DNA from: Bacteroidota bacterium
GTDB lineage: Bacteria; Bacteroidota; Bacteroidia; Flavobacteriales; Flavobacteriaceae
Assembly (NCBI GenBank): GCA_022601215.1
Contig: JAHZIZ010000465.1
Span: 1 to 14,625, forward strand
Length of the DNA: 14,625 nucleotides
Direction of reading: 5' to 3'
The notes under the pieces are model-generated. The model was not told where the DNA came from. It searched no databases and saw only the letters and a program-made list of their open reading frames with translations. Below are positions 1 through 6,557 of this stretch, piece by piece. The position numbers and the translations under genes are program-made. How positions within the stretch are numbered: position 1 is the stretch's first letter; every line of letters begins with the position of its first letter.

Positions 1-2
1 CA

Positions 3-458
3 GAAGTAGTAGAGACCTATGACAAGGGAGGTCTCAATATAGAGATTTTTTATTGCAGCCCAGCTAAAAAAGACCGCGCCATATTTGGTGAACTCGTTCC
101 CTATGGTGAAGTTTGGCGTACTGGAGCCAATGAAGCTACTACATTTACCACCAATAAGGATCTTATTATAGACGGCAATATATTACCGGCCGGCGCATAC
201 AGTTTATGGACTGTCCCAAATGAAACTACCTGGCAGGTGATTTTTAATAATAAAATGTATGGATGGGGAGTTCGTTTTCAGGACTCAAAGGCAATGAGAG
301 AAGTAGAACACGATGCACTAGTGGTAACTACAACGGTCTCAAAAAGCATGACTTCTCAAGAAAATTTTAGCATTACACTGATGGAAGCACCGTCTGAATT
401 AGTCATGATGTTCGCCTGGGACCATGTTGTGGTACCCGTAACTATGAAGGTAAACTAG
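3..458 (+). CDS. DUF2911 domain protein, 3' part (5' end outside window)
   Basis: An open frame runs in from the left edge and stops at TAG 456-458. It encodes about 151 residues. The start and any signal peptide lie outside the window. The visible protein matches the DUF2911 pattern: an opening segment with YCSPAKKDR, then IFGELVPYGEVWRTGANEA, a TTFTTNKD strand, LPAGAYSLWTVP, and a W-rich beta segment (WQVIFNNKMYGWG) ending in a VPVTMKVN strand. DUF2911 proteins are common exported proteins of Bacteroidota whose biochemical function is, to my knowledge, not established. The downstream GTPase gene starts only 24 bp after the stop with no terminator between, so the two are probably co-transcribed. 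The family call is firm; a function is not offered. Confidence 0.9.
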   Translation, partial: EVVETYDKGGLNIEIFYCSPAKKDRAIFGELVPYGEVWRTGANEATTFTTNKDLIIDGNILPAGAYSLWTVPNETTWQVIFNNKMYGWGVRFQDSKAMREVEHDALVVTTTVSKSMTSQENFSITLMEAPSELVMMFAWDHVVVPVTMKVN

Positions 459-482
459 AGCTACTCCTATAATTCGCTATAC

Positions 483-1565
483 GTGTCTAAGAAATCATCA
501 CATAAAGGAGCACTGCATGAAAAAGATGGGGTAAATGCACCTAATTCTTTAAGTAAAGCGGCAGCCGAAAAATTAAAAAAACAACGAAAGAAAACAGTTT
601 CAGTAGTGGATCTTGTTACTGGTATTTTGGCCAAAAGCAAAACGCATCTTAGCAGGGCCATTACGCTGGTGGAAAGCACAGCTCCAAAACACCAAGAACA
701 AGCCAAAGCTATTATTGAAGCCTGTTTACCATATGCCAACCAATCCCTTAGAATTGGTATAACTGGGGTGCCCGGAGTAGGCAAAAGCACCTTTATTGAA
801 AGCTTTGGAAAGCTTCTTGTTCGTCATGGCAAGCAAGTCGCTATTCTTGCAGTAGACCCTAGTAGCAGCATTAGCAAGGGTAGTATTTTAGGAGACAAAA
901 CAAGGATGGAGGATTTGGTAAAGGAACCTTTTGTTTTCATTAGGCCTTCGGCAAGTGGTGATAGTCTAGGGGGTGTCGCTAGAAAAACTCGTGAAGCCAT
1001 TATTTTGTGTGAAGCGGCCGGTTATGATCACATCCTTATTGAAACTGTGGGTGTTGGCCAGAGTGAAACGGCCGTTCATTCCATGACGGATTTCTTTTTG
1101 CTCCTGAAATTGGCTGGCGCTGGAGATGAATTGCAAGGCATTAAGCGTGGGATTATGGAAATGGCTGATGCTATTGTCATCAATAAAGCGGATGGTGACA
1201 ATGTAAAAGCTGCCAAGCTCGCAAAGACCGAATTTAACAGAGCACTTCACCTATATCCTCCAAAAGACAGTGGATGGATTCCAAAAACTTTAACCTGTTC
1301 GGCTATGAACGATGAAGGTATTGATATAGTATGGGAACTTATTTCTAACTATTTACACCTAGCTAAAGAAACGGGATATTTTCAGAAGAAAAGAAACGAG
1401 CAAAATAAATATTGGCTCCTTCAAACTATTGAGAGTAGTCTAAAAAGTGATTTTTACAATAATCAAAACATTCAGAAGGCTTTAAAAAATCAATTAGAGT
1501 TACTAAGTGAGAATAAAACAACTCCCTTCGAGGCCGCGAATCTCCTTTTAAACCTATCTAGATAA
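483..1565 (+). CDS. meaB: Methylmalonyl-CoA mutase-associated GTPase MeaB (ArgK family)
   Basis: A 360-residue G3E-type P-loop GTPase. Walker A is GVPGVGKST (residues 95-103), followed by VDPSSS (124-129), the switch segment ETVGVGQSE (187-195) and the base-specificity motif NKAD (234-237). MeaB loads and protects adenosylcobalamin-dependent methylmalonyl-CoA mutase (propionate/odd-chain catabolism) in the cytoplasm. Older databases call it 'LAO/AO transport ATPase ArgK', which is a misannotation. The start is GTG at 483: the frame is closed by the upstream gene's TAG at 456-458 and there is no in-frame ATG before the core, so GTG is the best start. The first 40 residues are lysine-rich and disordered-looking, making the protein slightly longer than the usual 320-340. 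No mutase subunit gene lies in the window. Its stop overlaps the stop of the convergent epimerase gene by 8 bp. Confidence 0.95.
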   Translation: MSKKSSHKGALHEKDGVNAPNSLSKAAAEKLKKQRKKTVSVVDLVTGILAKSKTHLSRAITLVESTAPKHQEQAKAIIEACLPYANQSLRIGITGVPGVGKSTFIESFGKLLVRHGKQVAILAVDPSSSISKGSILGDKTRMEDLVKEPFVFIRPSASGDSLGGVARKTREAIILCEAAGYDHILIETVGVGQSETAVHSMTDFFLLLKLAGAGDELQGIKRGIMEMADAIVINKADGDNVKAAKLAKTEFNRALHLYPPKDSGWIPKTLTCSAMNDEGIDIVWELISNYLHLAKETGYFQKKRNEQNKYWLLQTIESSLKSDFYNNQNIQKALKNQLELLSENKTTPFEAANLLLNLSR

Positions 1566-2499
1566 AGTTTTCTTTGAACCAATTAACTTGCGCTTCCAAA
1601 CCTTCTTTTAAACTTGTTGTGGGATTATATCCCAAAATGCTACGTGCCTTATCTATATTTGCTTTAGTACGAGATTGATCGCCCGGTCTAGGTGGCTTGG
1701 GACTAATATCTATTTCTTTATTAAGAATGGTTTCTACAGTGGTAATACCCGTAGCTGTAGTATTTTCTTCTTCTGTACCCAAATTAAATATCTCTCCATT
1801 GCACGCCTCTTTGTGCAGTACAACACTGACTATACCATCAACTATATCTTGCACATATGTAAAGCTACGAAGATGTGCTGAACTACCTTCGTATAATGGG
1901 AACGGCTTGCCATTTAATCCACAATCTATTAGACGTGTATACAATTTATCCGGACGTTCTCTTGGTCCATAAACCGAATACAATCGCAACGAACAGCTTC
2001 CTAATAAACCTCTTCTGGCATACGCAAGGACCAATTGTTCTGCCGCTAGTTTTGTTACTCCATACCATGAAGCAGGTAAAGGCGCTTGATCTTCGGTTAG
2101 AGTAGCATGTAAACCATATACCGAAGAGGTAGAAACATTGACAAAAAATGGCTTCTCATTTAGACCTTCCAACACATCGAGCATTCGTTGAGTGGCTATA
2201 ACATTATTGGTCAAATAATCTTCGAAAGTACTACTAGTTGAAATTCCAGGTTGGGCAGCAAAATGAAAAATAAAATCTAGATCTTCAGTAAAGAATACTG
2301 TTAAGTCATCCGTCCTCAAGTCTATCTTATGCACGACAACATCTTTCCTAAGAAGTGCTTTTGCATTTAATTCCTTTAAAGAAACATCATAATAGTCAGA
2401 AAAATTATCAATAGCAACAACTTCATGGCCCAAGCTCTGAAGGCGTTCCGCAGTATGTGACCCTATAAAACCGGCAGCTCCGGTAACCAGTACTTTCAT
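1558..2499 (-). CDS. NAD-dependent sugar-nucleotide epimerase/dehydratase (UDP-glucuronate 4-epimerase-like)
   Basis: A 313-residue extended short-chain dehydrogenase/reductase. The N-terminus has the nucleotide-binding GAAGFIG motif (residues 7-13) and the acidic D31 that binds the NAD ribose. The catalytic triad is visible as S in NVSTSSVYG (121-129) and Y146-G-V-T-K150 (YxxxK). A substrate-domain signature follows: a LYTRLI segment, then RSFTYVQDIVDGI, and a C-terminal GYNP...SLKEGL segment. The IDNFSDYYDVSLKE stretch (30-43) resembles UDP-glucuronate 4-epimerases, but at 313 residues it is a little short for them, and GalE-like or dehydratase activity cannot be excluded. ATG start at 2499. 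It diverges from the GT2/LAB_N/GT39 operon across 182 bp, which suggests (not proves) that it supplies that pathway's sugar nucleotide. Confidence 0.88.
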   Translation of the reverse strand: MKVLVTGAAGFIGSHTAERLQSLGHEVVAIDNFSDYYDVSLKELNAKALLRKDVVVHKIDLRTDDLTVFFTEDLDFIFHFAAQPGISTSSTFEDYLTNNVIATQRMLDVLEGLNEKPFFVNVSTSSVYGLHATLTEDQAPLPASWYGVTKLAAEQLVLAYARRGLLGSCSLRLYSVYGPRERPDKLYTRLIDCGLNGKPFPLYEGSSAHLRSFTYVQDIVDGIVSVVLHKEACNGEIFNLGTEEENTTATGITTVETILNKEIDISPKPPRPGDQSRTKANIDKARSILGYNPTTSLKEGLEAQVNWFKENFI

Positions 2500-2650
2500 G
2501 TATATACCATATTTGAAAAATTGAAAGATAGCATGCTCAAAGTATTCATTTCTGATCGGTTTAGGGTTTTAAAAGTGCATTTCTATGATGCTGTTTACAA
2601 CTGCAAAATAACACCTTTTTTAGTTTCTATTTTATTGTTGAAAAAAGAAA

Positions 2651-2658
2651 TACTTTTG
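2651..2658 (+). promoter_or_regulatory. Bacteroidota-type -7 box for the GT2 operon
   Basis: TACTTTTG is an exact match to the Bacteroidota -7 consensus TAnnTTTG, 23 bp before the ATG at 2682. That puts the expected transcript start at about 2663-2666 and gives a leader of roughly 16-20 nt. The upstream stretch is AT-rich; the nearest TTGs lie only 10-13 bp upstream, shorter than the usual spacing, so the -33 element is not convincing. Activity is inferred from position and consensus only. Confidence 0.5.
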
Positions 2659-2681
2659 CATCAAATAAAACACCGTATCCC

Positions 2682-3392
2682 ATGTACGATTTCACCATCA
2701 TTGTACCCGTCTATAACGAAGAAGAAAATCTAGAACGTGTTGAAAAGGAACTTCTTGCCTATACGCACATCGCCGCAAAGAAAACAAGTATTCTTTTTGT
2801 CAATGATGGGTCGATAGATAATAGTCAAGAATTAATTGAAACCATCTGCGAACGTAACGATGCTTTTAGTTATATCCTGTTTAAGGAAAATAGAGGGCTA
2901 AGTGCAGCTATTAAGGCTGGATTTGACCATGTAGATAGTGAGTTTGTGGGATATATTGATAGTGATCTTCAAACGGCTCCAGAAGATTTTAACCTCCTTT
3001 TAGCCGAGATAGGCCCCTATGATTTAGTCACCGGTGTACGAGCTAATAGAAAGGATTCTTTCGTAAAGAATATGTCGTCTAAAATTGCAAATGGGATTCG
3101 CAGAGCCTTCACGCATGACGGAATGGATGATACAGGCTGTCCCCTTAAAGTGATAAAGACAGAATACGCCAAACGTATTCCTATGTTTAAAGGATTACAT
3201 CGTTTTTTGCCCGCCATGATCTTGTTGCAGGATGGAAAAGTATTGCAGGTACCCGTTCAACATTTCCCACGTATTGCGGGAACAGCAAAGTTTGGGCTAT
3301 GGAATCGCTTGCTAGGGCCATTAATGGATTGCTTTGCCTACCTTTGGATGAAGAAAAAATACATCAATTACGAAGTAAAGGCTAAAGGATGA
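2682..3392 (+). CDS. Glycosyltransferase family 2, DPM1/ArnC-like (probable polyprenyl-phosphate glycosyltransferase)
   Basis: A 236-residue GT-A fold enzyme. Visible in order: VPVYNEEEN (residues 8-16), NDGSIDNS (41-48), NRGLSAAIKAGFD (70-82), the metal-binding DSDLQ (93-97), DDTGCPLK (149-156), HRFLP (173-177) and a closing RIAGTAKFGLWNR...D block (197-216) matching the RxxGxSK...D signature of dolichol/undecaprenyl-phosphate glycosyltransferases. These enzymes move a sugar from NDP or GDP onto polyprenyl phosphate at the inner face of the membrane. Unlike ArnC or GtrB it has no C-terminal transmembrane helices; only an aromatic-rich tail near 206-225 could associate with the membrane, so it is DPM1-like. 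Its stop overlaps the next gene's start as ATGA (3389-3392), indicating translational coupling with the LAB_N protein. The donor sugar is unknown. Confidence 0.9.
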   Translation: MYDFTIIVPVYNEEENLERVEKELLAYTHIAAKKTSILFVNDGSIDNSQELIETICERNDAFSYILFKENRGLSAAIKAGFDHVDSEFVGYIDSDLQTAPEDFNLLLAEIGPYDLVTGVRANRKDSFVKNMSSKIANGIRRAFTHDGMDDTGCPLKVIKTEYAKRIPMFKGLHRFLPAMILLQDGKVLQVPVQHFPRIAGTAKFGLWNRLLGPLMDCFAYLWMKKKYINYEVKAKG

Positions 3393-4024
3393 GCGATTGG
3401 ATCGTCTATAGCATAGGTTTTTTAGCACAGGCGCTCTTTTCGGGTCGTTTATTAGTGCAATGGATCCTTTCAGAAAAGAATAACAGAATTATTACGCCTT
3501 CCCTCTTCTGGAAATTAAGCCTATTAGCTTCCTTCCTACTTTTTATTTACGGCTATTTACGTGATGATTTTGCCATAATGCTCGGGCAATCACTCACTTA
3601 TTTTATTTATATAAGAAATCTTCAATTACAGGGCGAATGGCAAAAATCACCCTGGTGGTTTCGCATGTTCTTATTCCTATTCCCAGTGATAGTAGTTATT
3701 TACGGCTACAACAATGGAGAATATGACATCTACGAGCTCCTTAATAACCAAGCCATTCCAGTATGGTTGTTATGGCTCGGTATTTTTGCGCAAGTGTTAT
3801 TTACATTTCGATTTATCTATCAATGGATGTATTCAGAAAAAACAAAGACTTCGCAGTTACCAATTGGCTTTTGGCGCTTAAGTGCCATAGGAGCGGCCCT
3901 TATACTTGCATATGCGGTTTTTAGAAAAGACCCCGTCCTATTTGTGGGCCATGCCGCAGGAATGATCATCTACGTAAGAAACATATTTATTGGTAAAAAA
4001 GAACAGCATGAAAACGATGCCTAA
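3389..4024 (+). CDS. Duplicated LAB_N-domain integral membrane protein (lipid-A-disaccharide synthase N-terminal-like)
   Basis: A 211-residue, very hydrophobic protein made of two LAB_N-type units, residues about 5-80 and 126-201. They align without gaps at a constant 121-residue offset: G10/G131, Q14/Q135, R20/R141, QW 24-25/145-146, SEK 28-30/149-151, FW 40-41/161-162, LS 43-44/164-165, Y-I/V-RN 74-77/195-198. Each unit has about three membrane helices, with one more hydrophobic helix (about 91-107) between, so about seven in all. Despite the family name it carries no LpxB catalytic domain. It sits between a GT2 and a GT39 gene, overlapping both (4 bp and 17 bp), so it is likely a membrane partner or flippase-like factor in polyprenyl-phosphate sugar transfer. 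That role is inferred from context. The start at 3389 has AAAGG just upstream. Confidence 0.88.
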   Translation: MSDWIVYSIGFLAQALFSGRLLVQWILSEKNNRIITPSLFWKLSLLASFLLFIYGYLRDDFAIMLGQSLTYFIYIRNLQLQGEWQKSPWWFRMFLFLFPVIVVIYGYNNGEYDIYELLNNQAIPVWLLWLGIFAQVLFTFRFIYQWMYSEKTKTSQLPIGFWRLSAIGAALILAYAVFRKDPVLFVGHAAGMIIYVRNIFIGKKEQHENDA

Positions 4025-5657
4025 ACTTCCACCCATTGCCTGGCTCATTCTAGCCTGTCTAAGCATCTTTTTTACGCATCTTGATGCACTACATATTAAT
4101 ATTATGGAGGCACGAAACTTTATTACCGCAAGAGAAATGATAATGGATAATCATTGGATTCTTACGACCCTAAATGCTGAACCTCGCTACCAAAAGCCTT
4201 CTTTACCTACTTGGATAACCGCTTGTTTTGCCATGGTTTTTGGACTTAAAAACCTAATAGCCTTACGACTACCAGCGGCTATTATGGGCTTGCTCTTAAT
4301 TTTCACTTCTTATAAGTTTATTGAAAGATTGACCCAACGTACATCTTTTGCGCTGATTAGTGCCTTGATCGCAGCTACCTCTTTTTATATTGTATCGGCC
4401 GGAAGGGATGCTAACTGGGACATTTTTACACATGCCTTTATGCTGGTCTGCATCTATCAATTGTATATGTTTTTTACGTTAGAAGAGAAAACCTATCAAC
4501 GAGTGCTTATCGCGGCACTCTTTTTTGGATGTTCCTTTATGAGCAAAGGACCTGTATCATTTTATGCATTGTTACTCCCCTTTCTTATTTCCTTCGGAAT
4601 TGTATACAAATACAAGAATTTCAGAATAAAAATCATCCCCCTAATTGTATTTTTTGTCATTTCATTGTTGTTATCTGCATGGTGGCACTGGTATACATAT
4701 ACCTTCGACCCGGAGGCCGTGTCCGAAATAACTAAAAGAGAAACTAGCAATTGGACGGGATATAACGTACGCCCATTCTATTATTACTGGAGTTTTTTTA
4801 CACAAAGTGGTGTCTGGACGCTCCCGGCATTTGTCGCTCTGCTCTACCCCTACTTAAAGGATAGAGTTTTTAACAAAAAAGCATATCAATTCACCTTTTT
4901 ATGGACGATAATTTCGGTAGTTCTCCTTTCTATTATTCCTGAAAAGAAATCGCGATACTTACTCCCAGTTCTCATTCCGATGGCTATGAACACTGCCTTT
5001 TACATAGAGTATCTTATTAGACATTTCCATAAATTAACCGATAAAAAAGAAACGATACCTGTCTATTTCAATTTTGGCCTAATCGCATTAATTGGTGTTG
5101 CGTTCCCTATTGGCGGCTACCTATTTCTAAAAGAAGGACTAACTGGCACATGGGTTTGGTTTATACTATTGGCTCTTGTTTTATTTAGTGTTGGAATACT
5201 AATTTTTAGATACTTATTTAAGAAGAAAATGCAGGCAGTATTTTATTTAACAATAGTCTTTATAGCTTCCATTCTCACCTTCGGAATGCCAATGGCGAAG
5301 GCCTTAACCGTTAACCCAGAGTACAAAGGATTAAGTGAGCTCAACAATTGGCAAGAACAAACTAAGTTAGACGTATATGAATACAACGGATTTACTCCTG
5401 AACTCATCTGGGATTATGGAAAACCAATTCCTAGTATTGTTAAAAACGATAAGGTTTATATGCCCAAGGAAGCCCAGTTTGGCTTACTCATAACAGAATC
5501 TCAACTTCCGAAATTCAGAAAGACATTTCCAAATTACACTATAGAAAAACAAACACGCTACGACATGAATCCCAAGGCGCCTGGACAGCGTTCTCACCGA
5601 CCAAGATTATGGAGAGATTTATTTATACTCACCAGAAAAGGAACTAGTGCCGAATAA
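4008..5657 (+). CDS. Glycosyltransferase family 39 (ArnT/PMT-like integral membrane glycosyltransferase)
   Basis: About 549 residues from ATG 4008. A TTG six codons upstream (3990) is possible but less likely. The protein is polytopic with roughly 11-13 membrane helices and a soluble periplasmic C-terminal domain from about residue 430. Family marks: the first periplasmic loop with E34-A-R...AREM (41-44), the KPSLPTW version of KPPLxxW (63-69), GRD...D in 132-138, SKGPV (179-183) and KSRYLLP (314-320). GT39 enzymes of this type (ArnT, PMT) use a polyprenyl-phosphate sugar and glycosylate lipid A, other lipids or proteins on the periplasmic side. It overlaps the LAB_N gene by 17 bp, so the GT2, LAB_N and GT39 genes form one coupled operon. 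In the usual 'DE' of the first loop only E34 is kept (M33 replaces the Asp). The 3' end overlaps the convergent PAP2 gene by 14 bp. The acceptor is unknown. Confidence 0.9.
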   Translation: MKTMPKLPPIAWLILACLSIFFTHLDALHINIMEARNFITAREMIMDNHWILTTLNAEPRYQKPSLPTWITACFAMVFGLKNLIALRLPAAIMGLLLIFTSYKFIERLTQRTSFALISALIAATSFYIVSAGRDANWDIFTHAFMLVCIYQLYMFFTLEEKTYQRVLIAALFFGCSFMSKGPVSFYALLLPFLISFGIVYKYKNFRIKIIPLIVFFVISLLLSAWWHWYTYTFDPEAVSEITKRETSNWTGYNVRPFYYYWSFFTQSGVWTLPAFVALLYPYLKDRVFNKKAYQFTFLWTIISVVLLSIIPEKKSRYLLPVLIPMAMNTAFYIEYLIRHFHKLTDKKETIPVYFNFGLIALIGVAFPIGGYLFLKEGLTGTWVWFILLALVLFSVGILIFRYLFKKKMQAVFYLTIVFIASILTFGMPMAKALTVNPEYKGLSELNNWQEQTKLDVYEYNGFTPELIWDYGKPIPSIVKNDKVYMPKEAQFGLLITESQLPKFRKTFPNYTIEKQTRYDMNPKAPGQRSHRPRLWRDLFILTRKGTSAE

Positions 5658-6213
5658 TTTTAGTTTGCCCCCATTGCTGTAATTTAAAGAATACCCATCC
5701 TATAATCCCACCAAAAAACATTCCTGTGATGATGTCTAACGGATAGTGTACGCCCAAATAAATACGGCTATACGCTATAACAACGGCCCAAATGAGCAGC
5801 AAAAATGGCAAGTATTTAAATCTATGTTTTAAAATAAGTCCGAGGAATACGGCCGCTGCCATACTACTCGCCGCATGTGCAGAAAAGTATCCATACCGCC
5901 CACATCGATCTGCAATAAAACGCATACTACCTTTTATAGCCTCAACTTGACACGGTCTCGGTCTCTCCATTCCATATTTAAAAAGATTAGCTAATTGATC
6001 GGTAGCAGTAATCATCAAGGCAGCACTTACTAGGATAATTGTTGTACCCTTCCACCCTAGTTGTTGGTAGATAAAATACAATAACAAAAAATAGAGAGGA
6101 ATGGATGAATACTTTTCGGTAATAAAACGCCACATTCCATCCCAAGGTTCGCTTCCCAAATTATTTAGAAAGAGAAATAATTCTGTATCATATTGTAATA
6201 AATGATCAATCAT
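5644..6213 (-). CDS. PAP2-family membrane phosphatase
   Basis: A 189-residue polytopic protein with the three PAP2 motifs: C1 K79-x6-R86-P87 (KYGMERPRP), C2 SAH at 111-113 with its catalytic-type H113 (in place of the usual PSGH), and C3 SR149-150-x5-H156-x3-D160. About five to six membrane helices are visible. Bacterial PAP2 enzymes dephosphorylate undecaprenyl pyrophosphate, lipid A, phosphatidylglycerol phosphate or similar lipids at the periplasmic face. The position next to a polyprenyl-linked glycosylation operon fits a lipid carrier or lipid A substrate, but GT39 reactions release polyprenyl monophosphate, which needs no phosphatase. A lipid A or C55-PP role is therefore as likely as carrier recycling. 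ATG start at 6213; the start overlaps the end of the small upstream gene by 8 bp, implying co-translation. Confidence 0.92.
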   Translation of the reverse strand: MIDHLLQYDTELFLFLNNLGSEPWDGMWRFITEKYSSIPLYFLLLYFIYQQLGWKGTTIILVSAALMITATDQLANLFKYGMERPRPCQVEAIKGSMRFIADRCGRYGYFSAHAASSMAAAVFLGLILKHRFKYLPFLLLIWAVVIAYSRIYLGVHYPLDIITGMFFGGIIGWVFFKLQQWGQTKIIRH

Positions 6214-6436
6214 TATCGTATCGAGCTACTTCACGGTCATAAAATTCGGATGCTTCACGAATATAATTTTCTGTTTCGGTTTCAAGTTCTTTCTGATCAT
6301 GTTGATCAAACTCTTCCAACCACTCCACTTCATCATTTTCTAGATTTATAATGAATCGAGGGAATTCAGTATGTATTACATAGCTGGCATTGGGGTAATC
6401 TGTATTGTCCCCAAGAATATATTTTGGAAGTTCCAT
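6206..6436 (-). CDS. Small acidic protein of unknown function
   Basis: A 76-residue protein from the ATG at 6436. An in-frame TTG three codons earlier (6445) is less likely. No named domain is recognised. The first half is beta-like and hydrophobic (KYILGDN, SYVIHTEFPRFIINLEND); the second half is strongly acidic and probably helical (EWLEEFDQHDQKELETETE and on to a DND end). There is no signal peptide or membrane helix, so it is probably cytoplasmic. It overlaps the PAP2 gene by 8 bp and would be translated just before it. Upstream, a weak promoter-like pair is visible on the minus strand: TTG (6484-6486) 19 bp from TAACTTGC (6457-6464). I have the impression that similar small proteins occur in other flavobacteria, but cannot check this here. 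Confidence 0.75.
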   Translation of the reverse strand: MELPKYILGDNTDYPNASYVIHTEFPRFIINLENDEVEWLEEFDQHDQKELETETENYIREASEFYDREVARYDND

Positions 6437-6509
6437 AATTTGCAAGTATTAGCACTGCAAGTTACATTTTTTGGAGGTCATTTCAAGTATTAAAATGCTA
6501 CACACACAA

Positions 6510-6533
6510 AATCCCAAACCTAGGTTTGGGATT
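6510..6533 (-). terminator. 24-bp perfect palindrome, probable terminator of the propeller gene
   Basis: AATCCCAAAC-CTAG-GTTTGGGATT is a perfect inverted repeat (stem up to 10 bp around a CTAG centre) 24 bp downstream of the propeller gene's stop on the minus strand. On that strand it runs into TTTTGTGTGTG, a modest T tract. The other strand has ATTGCTTTCC. It separates the propeller gene from the small acidic gene and would limit read-through into it. Because the symmetry is complete it could also be a protein-binding site. Confidence 0.6.
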
Positions 6534-6557
6534 GCTTTCCTAATTACATAACAAGAT

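Noticed and set aside
2521..2733. Plus-strand 70-codon frame in the gap between epimerase and GT2
   Set aside because: Covers the promoter and runs into the GT2 gene out of frame; no domain-like features.
3389..4024. Calling the LAB_N protein lipid-A-disaccharide synthase (LpxB)
   Set aside because: Only the membrane N-terminal domain family is present, twice; the glycosyltransferase domain of LpxB is absent.
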